Position numbers and translations under genes: made by a program. A stretch of DNA of 64,000 bases, from assembly GCA_023382595.1 (NCBI GenBank), contig JAHDWB010000004.1, positions 124,001 to 188,000 on the forward strand. Direction: 5' to 3'. Under the pieces are notes generated by a model. The model searched no databases. It had not been told where the DNA came from and saw only the letters and a list, made by a program, of their open reading frames with translations. Origin of the DNA: Anaerolineales bacterium (GTDB lineage: Bacteria > Chloroflexota > Anaerolineae > Anaerolineales > Villigracilaceae). Each line of letters begins with the position of its first letter. Positions within the stretch are counted from its first letter, which is position 1. This document shows, piece by piece, positions 8,029 to 15,090 of the stretch.

Positions 8029-8035
8029 CCCATTT

Positions 8036-9358
8036 ATGGACATCGAAACCAAATACAACCAAGCGCTTGATTACCTGTATTCCTTCGTGGATTATAGCCT
8101 CAAACATTCGTCCGAACTTGCCAAGGCGGATTTCAACCTCGACCGCATGTTCGCGTTGATGGAGTCGCTGGGTGAGCCACAAAAGAAATATCCCATCATC
8201 CACGTGGCAGGGACGAAAGGGAAGGGGTCGGTCTCGGCGTTGTGCGCGTCCGCGCTGCGTGCGGCGGGATACAAGGTCGGTTTGTACACATCGCCTCATT
8301 TGGAAGATTACACTGAGCGGATTCGCATTAACGGCGAGCCGATCTCGCATGAGCAATTGATCGAGTTGGTGGAAGAGATCAAACCATACGTGGCGAAGAT
8401 TCCCAAACTGACCACCTTCGAGATCACCACCGCGTTGGGCTTCATGGCGTTTGCCAAATTCGGCGTGGATGCGGCGGTTCTGGAGGTCGGTTTGGGCGGG
8501 CGGCTGGATGCGACCAATGTTGTCACGCCGAAGGTTTCGGTCATCACCTCGTTGTCGTACGATCACATGGCAGTGCTCGGCAACACGCTTGCGCTCATTG
8601 CGGGGGAGAAGGCGGGCATCGTCAAAGATGGCGTGCCTGTCGTCTCCGCCCCGCAAAAGGATGAAGCGCTCGAAGTTCTTTTGCGCGTAGCCAAGTCAAA
8701 AAATTGCGAGTTTACGCTGGTTGGGAAGGATGTACCCTTTGAGTTTGTCGAGTCGTCTTTGGATGGACAAAAACTCAGAATTCAGAATTCACGCGAAGCG
8801 TTCAGAATTCCGTTGCTCGGCTCGCATCAGATCGAAAACGCCGCCACCGCCTACACCGCGTTGAAAGCCAGCGGAATTCCCATTACAGATGAAGACATCC
8901 AAAAGGGATTTTCTCAGGTACAATGGCGCGCGCGCTTCGAGATCGCCCGCCTCGACCCGCCGCTGATATTTGATTCTGCCCATAATCAGGATTCGTTCGA
9001 GAAGTTGTTTGAAACGCTCGAAACCTATTTCCCCGGCAAAATGGTTTATCTCATTTTCGGCGCGTCGGAGGACAAGAACATTCCCGGCATGTTTGCGGTG
9101 ATGAAACCGAAGATTCAAAAATTGATCATCACGCGCGCCGATCATCCAAGAGCCTTGAGCGTGGAGCATGTTCAGGGTCTCGCCGAACAGGCTGGGGTGG
9201 AGTCGGAGGCGGTGGTTCCTGTCCGAGAGGCGTTGAAGCGCGCTCTTGAATTGTCGTCAAACGATGGTAGCATTGTGTTATCCGCCGGTTCGATGTTCGT
9301 GACCGCGGAAGTAATGAGAGAATGGAAAGTTTTGAATGACCCAACCCAACTGGACTGA
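8036..9358 (+). CDS. folC: Folylpolyglutamate synthase / dihydrofolate synthase
   Basis: 440 residues of the Mur-ligase superfamily. It joins glutamate to folate in an ATP-dependent reaction. Visible are the P-loop VAGTKGKGSV near residue 57, the TSPHL and ERIRING segments, GLGGRLDATNV, and the C-terminal FDSAHNQDS motif. Start chosen at 8036, because family members begin with a YQEALDYLYSF-like helix and upstream codons in the frame read as intergenic repeat. No Shine-Dalgarno is present, and a TACAAT just upstream suggests leaderless transcription. Its last 23 nt overlap lon, so the two are transcribed together. Confidence 0.92.
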   Translation: MDIETKYNQALDYLYSFVDYSLKHSSELAKADFNLDRMFALMESLGEPQKKYPIIHVAGTKGKGSVSALCASALRAAGYKVGLYTSPHLEDYTERIRINGEPISHEQLIELVEEIKPYVAKIPKLTTFEITTALGFMAFAKFGVDAAVLEVGLGGRLDATNVVTPKVSVITSLSYDHMAVLGNTLALIAGEKAGIVKDGVPVVSAPQKDEALEVLLRVAKSKNCEFTLVGKDVPFEFVESSLDGQKLRIQNSREAFRIPLLGSHQIENAATAYTALKASGIPITDEDIQKGFSQVQWRARFEIARLDPPLIFDSAHNQDSFEKLFETLETYFPGKMVYLIFGASEDKNIPGMFAVMKPKIQKLIITRADHPRALSVEHVQGLAEQAGVESEAVVPVREALKRALELSSNDGSIVLSAGSMFVTAEVMREWKVLNDPTQLD

Positions 9359-11804
9359 AGAAGATAATTTTGACCTGACGCTCTCACAGCGGACGGAGGA
9401 GTTGTACCGCATCCCCAACCTCGAGCCGAAAGCGGACGGGTTGATCGAGGCGGTTGTCCTGCCGCTGCGCGACATGGTCATTTTCCCGCGCATGGTCTCG
9501 CCGATCTTCGTCGGGCGCGAGGCGTCGCTGATGGCGGTGCATGAAGCGCAGACGAAGGAACAGACGGTTATCGGTTTAACCCAGCGCGACCCCGAGGTGA
9601 ATGACCCCGGCGCGGAGGATTTCCTGCCCATCGGTGTGGAAATGGCGGTGGGACGCTTGTTGAATATGCCGGACGGTTCGCGTTCCGCGCTGGTGCAGGG
9701 ACGCCGCCGCGTGGAGATCGTCGAGTTCATCCGTTTGAAGCCGTATATCAAAGTGCGCGCGCGGGTGATCAATGAACCTGTGACCGCCGACCGGCAGACA
9801 CAGGCGTTGATGCGCTCAGTATTGAGTCTGTTCGAGCGCTGTATCCAGTTGGATCGTTCGATCCCCGAAGAAGCGCATTTGTTCGCGTTGAATATTTCGG
9901 AGCCGGGCTGGCTGGCAGATATGGTTGCCACGTCGCTGGCGTTGACCTATGAAGCGAAACTGCGCCTGTTGTTGATCCTTGACCCGAAGGCGCGGCTGGG
10001 ACAGTTGAACAACCTGCTGGCGCAGGAAGTGGATGTGCTCGAACTCGAAGATGAGATACACTCGCGTGTGCAGAACGAAGTGGATAAAAGCCAGCGTGAG
10101 TTCTACTTGCGCGAGCAGATGAAACAGATCCAGACCGAATTGGGCGAAGGTGATATCTTCACGCGCGATGCGGCGGAATTGAAAAAGAAACTCGAGTCGG
10201 CGAGCCTGCCCGAAGAGGCGAAGAAAGTTGCATTCAAGGAATTGGAACGCCTCAACCAGATGCCGCCCATGGCGCCCGAAGTCGGCATCATCCGCACATA
10301 TATTGACTGGATCCTCGACCTGCCGTGGAGCAATTCCACGCCGGATAACCTCGATGTAAAGAACGCCGCCAAAACGCTCGAGCGCGATCACTACGGTTTG
10401 AAGAAAGCTAAAGACCGCATCCTTGAATACATCGCGGTGCGCTCGCTCAAACCCAAAAAGGAACGCCAGCCGATCCTGTGTTTCGTCGGTCCGCCCGGGG
10501 TGGGGAAGACCTCGCTCGGGCGTTCGATCGCCGATGCGCTGGGACGCAAGTTCGTGCGCGTTTCGTTGGGCGGCGTGCGCGATGAAGCGGAGATCCGTGG
10601 ACACCGCCGCACCTACATCGGCGCGCTGCCCGGGCGCATCATCCAGACGATGAAACGGGCTGGCACCTCCAATCCGCTGTTCATGCTGGATGAGATCGAC
10701 AAACTATATTCGGACTTCCGCGGCGATCCTGCTTCGGCGATGCTTGAAGTGCTGGACCCGGAGCAGAACTACGCCTTTAGCGATCACTACCTTGAAATGC
10801 CGTTTGACCTGTCCAAGGTGATGTTCGTGACGACGGCGAATTCGCTGGGGAGCATCCCGTCCCCTCTGCTCGACCGCATGGAGGTGATTGAATTTCCCGG
10901 TTACATCGAAGAGGAAAAGATCGAGATCGCCAACCGCTATCTCATTCCGCGCCAGATCGAAGAGAACGGCATCGAAGATCTGGAGATCAAGTTCGAGATT
11001 CCCGCCTTGCAGAGAATCATCCGCGAGTACACGTATGAGGCGGGCGTCCGCAACCTCGAGCGCGAGATCGGACGCGTGTGCCGCAAGATCGCGCGTCTCA
11101 AAGCGGAGGGGAAGAAATATCCGACCTCCATCGCGCCGGAGATGATCGAAAAACTGCTCGGACCACAACAAGTCATCCCGCCCGAAGCCGAACGCACGGA
11201 CGAGGTCGGCGTTGCTACCAGCCTGGCATGGACGGAGAACGGCGGCGAGATCATGGCGGTGGAAGTCGCCATTCTTGAAGGCAAGGGCGGCGTGCAGATG
11301 ACCGGTCAGATGGGCGAAGTGATGCAGGAGTCCGCGCACGCTGCGTTGACGTATATCAAATCGCGCGCCGAAACCTTGAAAATTGACATGGAAGTCTTCG
11401 AGCGCATGGACATCCACATCCACATGCCTGAAGGCGGCATCCCGAAGGATGGACCATCGGCGGGTATTACGATGGCGACGGCGATCATCTCCGCGCTGAC
11501 GGGGCGTCCCACCTTCCGCCACGTCGGCATGACGGGCGAGATCACCCTGCGCGGACGCGTGCTGCCCATCGGCGGTGTGCGCGAGAAAGTCCTTGCCGCG
11601 CATCGCGCCGGGCTGAAAACTGTTCTGCTGCCCGAAAAGAATCTCAAGGATTTGGTGGATTTACCCAAGACTGCAAAATCGGAATTAAAGATCATTCCCG
11701 TCAAGCACATGGATGAGGTGCTGGAGATCGCGCTCGGCAAGCAGGCGGTGGTCAAGCCGCCGAAGCCGAAGAAGGTAGCACGTGAGGATAATCAGGAAGA
11801 GTAG
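9336..11804 (+). CDS. lon: ATP-dependent protease Lon
   Basis: 822-residue LonA. The N-terminal substrate domain begins at LPLRDMVIFP. The AAA+ module has Walker A GPPGVGKT at about residues 385-392 and Walker B FMLDEIDK. The protease domain has the catalytic Ser708 in PKDGPSAG and Lys751 in VREKVLAA. It degrades damaged and regulatory proteins in the cytoplasm as a hexamer. It overlaps the end of folC. The C-terminal tail (KVAREDNQEE) differs from the tail encoded by a decayed copy of the lon 3' end 1.35 kb downstream (KLPKEEERQEEE), which suggests that the 3' end was exchanged when the intervening cassette arrived. Confidence 0.96.
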   Translation: MTQPNWTEEDNFDLTLSQRTEELYRIPNLEPKADGLIEAVVLPLRDMVIFPRMVSPIFVGREASLMAVHEAQTKEQTVIGLTQRDPEVNDPGAEDFLPIGVEMAVGRLLNMPDGSRSALVQGRRRVEIVEFIRLKPYIKVRARVINEPVTADRQTQALMRSVLSLFERCIQLDRSIPEEAHLFALNISEPGWLADMVATSLALTYEAKLRLLLILDPKARLGQLNNLLAQEVDVLELEDEIHSRVQNEVDKSQREFYLREQMKQIQTELGEGDIFTRDAAELKKKLESASLPEEAKKVAFKELERLNQMPPMAPEVGIIRTYIDWILDLPWSNSTPDNLDVKNAAKTLERDHYGLKKAKDRILEYIAVRSLKPKKERQPILCFVGPPGVGKTSLGRSIADALGRKFVRVSLGGVRDEAEIRGHRRTYIGALPGRIIQTMKRAGTSNPLFMLDEIDKLYSDFRGDPASAMLEVLDPEQNYAFSDHYLEMPFDLSKVMFVTTANSLGSIPSPLLDRMEVIEFPGYIEEEKIEIANRYLIPRQIEENGIEDLEIKFEIPALQRIIREYTYEAGVRNLEREIGRVCRKIARLKAEGKKYPTSIAPEMIEKLLGPQQVIPPEAERTDEVGVATSLAWTENGGEIMAVEVAILEGKGGVQMTGQMGEVMQESAHAALTYIKSRAETLKIDMEVFERMDIHIHMPEGGIPKDGPSAGITMATAIISALTGRPTFRHVGMTGEITLRGRVLPIGGVREKVLAAHRAGLKTVLLPEKNLKDLVDLPKTAKSELKIIPVKHMDEVLEIALGKQAVVKPPKPKKVAREDNQEE
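11664..11773 (+). repeat. lon 3' end, copy A of a direct repeat
   Basis: 110 nt inside lon, from CCCAAGACTGC to GCCGAAGAA, repeated with about seven substitutions and one deletion at 13,017-13,125. The two copies flank the AT-rich cassette. Confidence 0.85.
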
Positions 11805-11881
11805 TGTTAAATAGGCTATTGTGATGATGGTTCTTACTCGTCCGTCCTGATGGTCCTTAAGAGACGAGTACTATCCCGTTT

Positions 11882-12079
11882 TTAATTTTTAAGAATAATA
11901 ACAACGAGGACAGTCAGAATCACGGCAAGGATTGCTCCGCCGCTGATTAAGGCAATAACCATATTTTTCGATAAGTGTAATGTAGCGCCAGCAGGCAAAA
12001 TCCGTTTAAGCAACAAGCCCGATCCCACTACCCCAAGAAAAAACAAAAGAGAAATTAGAACTGATTGTAATGCTGACAT
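11882..12079 (-). CDS. Small two-helix membrane protein, possible immunity partner
   Basis: 65 residues with two hydrophobic helices (about 5-24 and 41-62) joined by a short basic loop. No family recognised. AAGGAGAATC lies just upstream of the ATG. It lies about 210 nt downstream of the secreted protein gene on the same strand, in the size class and order of immunity proteins that follow bacteriocin precursors. That role is inference only. The gene is AT-rich like the rest of the cassette. Confidence 0.6.
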   Translation of the reverse strand: MSALQSVLISLLFFLGVVGSGLLLKRILPAGATLHLSKNMVIALISGGAILAVILTVLVVIILKN

Positions 12080-12160
12080 GGGATTAAGAGATTCTCCTTA
12101 AGAAAAACAATTAGCGACACAATTTTGATATTCTCATGGTCGGCAATAATTTACCGATCA

Positions 12161-12210
12161 CGGGCATAAACTGTATGTTTTACTCCTCAAAGAAACACAA
12201 TTTATGCCCG
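12161..12210. repeat. Inverted repeat between the two cassette genes
   Basis: CGGGCATAAA and TTTATGCCCG, a perfect 10-bp pair around 30 nt. It lies between the secreted-protein gene and the small membrane gene and could be a processing hairpin or attenuator. Confidence 0.55.
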
Positions 12211-12287
12211 CGGAATAAGATTGTTCCTTCTTTATTTTATTGTTCAGTGTTGCTGGTCTATTCTGAACAAATACAATCAAATTACTT

Positions 12288-12875
12288 TTACCAACAAACA
12301 TTTACTCCATTAGGGTAATATGTAGATGTATACCAAAGCATATACGTGCCTGAGACACCGATCCATAAGCCCTCTGCCTGCAAAATAGCTCCAATTGGAA
12401 TTCCATAAATCGTACCGCCTGCAAAAAGACCAAGTGTTACATATCCAGTGCCAACAACTATAGCTGTCCATGCAATTGTATCAAGAATCCACCTGTCAAC
12501 AAATACACACCCTTCTATAGCATTTTGGGTCACACTAGATTCGGAATCTTGAAGTTGGTTTTCCTCTTGGTCGTCTTTGATAATAGTGGGACGCTCCTCT
12601 AAAGGGATTTCTTTTAAGTGAACATTAATTTCCGAAAACTCGTTTTGAACCCATTCTATAGTTTGTTGAGAAACTTTCAAGGAAGCGGGGATTTTCTCTT
12701 CGTCCAAGACAAAGAATCCATCCGCGCTTATGCTCATATATGGCTTAAGCTGTGCAATATCAGTATCAGTGAAAATTGGATTGTTCGCTGGTTTGGCTTG
12801 AACAGGAAAAGCCGTTAACGAAAACAAGAGAGCAAAAACCAGAAGCGAATTGACGATCTTGAATGTCTTTTTCAT
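12288..12875 (-). CDS. Secreted protein with hydrophobic Gly-rich C-terminus, bacteriocin-like
   Basis: 195 residues. A clear Sec signal peptide (KK, hydrophobic core, cleavage near FPVQA-KP at about residue 28) precedes an acidic region of about 85 residues with an LKPYMSISADGFFVLDEEKI segment. I associate this pattern with propeptide-like regions of secreted Gram-positive proteins. After an acidic, Gln/Ser-rich stretch, the last 65 residues run from a Cys (EGCVF) through Gly-rich hydrophobic sequence (GTGYVTLGLFAGGTIYGIPIG) to a Cys next to the end (NVCW). Such an arrangement suits a matured membrane-active peptide. Family unassigned. AAGGAG supports the start; TAGAAT at 12,926-12,931 is a possible -10. 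Confidence 0.6.
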   Translation of the reverse strand: MKKTFKIVNSLLVFALLFSLTAFPVQAKPANNPIFTDTDIAQLKPYMSISADGFFVLDEEKIPASLKVSQQTIEWVQNEFSEINVHLKEIPLEERPTIIKDDQEENQLQDSESSVTQNAIEGCVFVDRWILDTIAWTAIVVGTGYVTLGLFAGGTIYGIPIGAILQAEGLWIGVSGTYMLWYTSTYYPNGVNVCW

Positions 12876-12925
12876 AATATTCTCCTTACTTTATGATTGG
12901 ATTGTTTGTGTTAATCTACAAGTAA

Positions 12926-12954
12926 ATTCTATGTCTGATTCTGTCCTTTGTCCC
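12926..12954 (-). promoter_or_regulatory. Possible promoter of the secreted-protein gene
   Basis: On the minus strand GGGACA, 17 nt, then TAGAAT, followed by a leader of about 45 nt and AAGGAGAATATT before the ATG at 12,875. Confidence 0.4.
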
Positions 12955-13016
12955 CAGTAAAATTACCAGTCTTTCACTTGGGAATTATTCGAGGTTGTCA
13001 GACAAGTGCTTAGATG

Positions 13017-13161
13017 CCCAAGACTGCTAAATCTGAAATAAGATCATTCCCTTCAAACACATGGATGAGGTGCTGGAGATCGCGCTCGGCAAGCAGGCAG
13101 TGGTCAAGCCGCCGAAGCCGAAGAAACTGCCGAAGGAAGAGGAGCGGCAGGAGGAAGAATA
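13017..13161 (+). pseudogene. Decayed copy of the lon 3' end
   Basis: Nucleotides 13,017-13,125 match lon 11,664-11,773 with one deleted base, which throws the 5' part out of frame. The remaining tail would encode KLPKEEERQEEE and ends with TAG at 13,161, directly before a strong terminator. This looks like the original end of lon displaced by the cassette. No start codon or ribosome site belongs to it. Confidence 0.8.
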
Positions 13162-13175
13162 GTTCGATAATTAAG

Positions 13176-13213
13176 AAAGCCCGTTACAGAACCAACTTCT
13201 GTAACGGGCTTTT
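13176..13213 (+). terminator. Strong terminator, probably the original lon terminator
   Basis: Perfect 15-bp stem AAAGCCCGTTACAGA / TCTGTAACGGGCTTT with a 7-nt loop and T run. It stands 15 nt after the decayed lon end. Confidence 0.88.
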
Positions 13214-13232
13214 GTGTTTATTTACGACCCTT

Positions 13233-13952
13233 TTATTTTGTTAATTCTGCAATTGTGAATTCCCAGGGTCCATTTACTTCACCTTTGACGATTTCATCCA
13301 GCAGCGCTTGAGCTTCTTCAGAGGTAATGGATGTGTCGTGGGAAAGAAGCGTTGTGGAAATATCGCCGTTTTCATTTTCAGTGCATGTTGCAATTAACTT
13401 TGCGGTTCTGGCTTTCCAGTTTGTATCGAACCTTGTCTGGAAGTCCGCACAGGGCGGGCCTTCTCTTGGAACCGCCCAGAAACCCAGCAATGTGAATTTG
13501 ATCGGTGTTTTTATGATCTCAACATCCTCAACCTGATAGCGGATGGTTACGCAGCGCGTGCCGGGATTTGCGCCATCGGCTTTATTCTCGCTGGTAAATT
13601 CAAACTCGTCCGGATGAATTTCATTTGTGCCGTAGATAATGCTTCCGGGCGTTGGGTACCAGTCACCGGCGTCCGGGGTGGGATAACATACGCCAATTTC
13701 GACGCCGCTTTCGATGATTCGGGCGAATTCGACTCTGACAGTTGTCTCGTTCACTGTAGAGGAAAGCGGATATCCGCTCTGATCACTCGCTACAGGATTC
13801 TCGGATATTGGATTGCTTTCCTGGAAGACATTGATTGAGTTTCCAGCGCTTGCCTGCCCTTGTGGTCTCGATGCGTACCAGACGATGGATGCGATGGCGA
13901 TCATCGCAAGGAATCCAATAACGGCAATAGAGACTTTGGTTTTTGCGAACAT
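13233..13952 (-). CDS. Membrane-anchored exported protein, unknown
   Basis: 239 residues. One N-terminal helix at about 8-27 anchors an exported domain with a low-complexity Ser/Asn/Pro linker and a beta-rich region from residue 65 to 175. Paired cysteines (CYPTPDAGDW, RCVTIRY, PCADF, ATCTEN) may form disulfides outside the cell. No family recognised. AAAGGACAAG lies upstream of the ATG. The gene converges on the terminator at 13,176. The pattern resembles other signal-anchored unknown proteins in this window but shares no obvious domain with them. Confidence 0.6.
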   Translation of the reverse strand: MFAKTKVSIAVIGFLAMIAIASIVWYASRPQGQASAGNSINVFQESNPISENPVASDQSGYPLSSTVNETTVRVEFARIIESGVEIGVCYPTPDAGDWYPTPGSIIYGTNEIHPDEFEFTSENKADGANPGTRCVTIRYQVEDVEIIKTPIKFTLLGFWAVPREGPPCADFQTRFDTNWKARTAKLIATCTENENGDISTTLLSHDTSITSEEAQALLDEIVKGEVNGPWEFTIAELTK

Positions 13953-14206
13953 TTTTCTTGTCCTTTCTGTTGACCTTAATTCAACTCTGTTTTTCTATAC
14001 TTTTCATCGAATCGTAAGGATATTGTGTAGCGAGAGTCTGTATCTGGTTGGGATTATCGTTGAAACTCCGTCGATAACAATAAAATTCTACACCGTTTTG
14101 AAGAAATGGATTTACTGGCATTTGGCGAATTTTTGTAAAATTTAAAAAAAGGAATGCCCAAACATCAAAAACGTAATTGTCATGGAGCGTTTTGCGTTTT
14201 TCGTTT

Positions 14207-14212
14207 TACAAT
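14207..14212 (+). promoter_or_regulatory. -10 element, probable leaderless promoter of SDR gene
   Basis: TACAAT ending 9 nt before the ATG at 14,222, preceded by a T-rich stretch; no Shine-Dalgarno between. Confidence 0.5.
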
Positions 14213-14221
14213 TGCCGCGCC

Positions 14222-15043
14222 ATGAACATTTTCCCCATCCCGCTCGAAGATAAAGTCGTTCTCATCACGGGCGCGTCCTCCGGTTTTGGCGAGGACGCCG
14301 CCTGGTTTTTCGCCGCCGAAGGCTGTAAACTGGTGCTTGCCGCCCGCCGTATTGACCGCCTGCAAACGCTCGCCTCCCGTATTCAGGACGAAGGTGGGGA
14401 AGCCATCGCCGTCCCGATGGATATCGTCAACCCCGACGACATCGACAACATGGTCAAATCCGCGCTGGATTTATACGGGCGCATCGACATCCTCTTCAAT
14501 AATGCGGGCATCGGCAGGGTGGCATGGTTCGAGGAACATTCCATCGAACGCGACATCGACATGCTCATTCGTGTCAACCTGATCGGCATGATGCAGGTCA
14601 CCCGCATGGTGCTTCCGCACATGATCCAACGCCGCGAGGGGCATATCATCAACATGATCTCGGTGGCGGGATTGATCTCCCCGACGCTCATCAGCAGTTA
14701 TTCTGCCAGCAAGTATGGCGCGCGCGCCTTCACCGATGCGTTACGCCGCGAGGTCGCGCCGTTCGGCATCAAGGTCAGCGGCATTTATCCCGGTCCCGCC
14801 ACCACGGAGTTTGGGCGTCACATCGGAAAGAACAAGGCATACGGCTCGTTCCGCAATAAGATCAATATCCGCATGAGTTCGGAATACGTTGCCAAACGCG
14901 TCGTGGATGTTGCCAAACGTCCGCGCCGGAGTCTGGTCATCCCGTGGTGGTTTCGCATCATCACGACCTTTGACCTGCTCTTCCCCATCGTCGTGGATTG
15001 GATCCTGTATCTTTTTTCAAAAATCAAGCATAAAGTGGATTAA
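14222..15043 (+). CDS. Short-chain dehydrogenase/reductase
   Basis: 273 residues of a classical SDR: cofactor motif TGASSGFG at about 17-24, ARR after strand 2 (favouring NADPH), NNAG near 98-101, and an intact active site with YSASK near residue 160. The extra C-terminal hydrophobic stretch (WWFRIITTFDLLFPIVVDWILYL) could anchor it to the membrane, as in DltE- and YqjQ-like SDRs. Substrate unknown. The start at 14,222 fits the MNIFPIPLEDKVVLITG opening; it is preceded only by a -10-like hexamer. Unlike the SDR at 4556-5347 its catalytic residues are complete. Confidence 0.85.
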   Translation: MNIFPIPLEDKVVLITGASSGFGEDAAWFFAAEGCKLVLAARRIDRLQTLASRIQDEGGEAIAVPMDIVNPDDIDNMVKSALDLYGRIDILFNNAGIGRVAWFEEHSIERDIDMLIRVNLIGMMQVTRMVLPHMIQRREGHIINMISVAGLISPTLISSYSASKYGARAFTDALRREVAPFGIKVSGIYPGPATTEFGRHIGKNKAYGSFRNKINIRMSSEYVAKRVVDVAKRPRRSLVIPWWFRIITTFDLLFPIVVDWILYLFSKIKHKVD

Positions 15044-15090
15044 GAAGTTATGGAGTCAATCCGCTTGCTGGCGTGATTCTTGCCTCGTGT

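Larger units (their letters stand above)
11805..13016. other. AT-rich cassette between two lon 3' ends
   Basis: About 1.2 kb, visibly richer in A and T than lon or the flanking genes, holding two minus-strand genes convergent to lon and several inverted repeats: ACTCGTC / GACGAGT at 11,836-11,869 and a perfect 10-bp pair CGGGCATAAA / TTTATGCCCG at 12,161-12,210. No integrase or transposase is present. Flanking direct repeats of the lon 3' end imply insertion or recombination at that site. Confidence 0.65.

Noticed and set aside
9816-11603. Two long open frames antisense to lon
   Set aside because: GC-rich third positions of lon create them; their translations show no domain.
13017-13244. Small coding gene downstream of the cassette
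   Set aside because: The sequence is a frameshifted copy of the lon 3' end and runs into a terminator.
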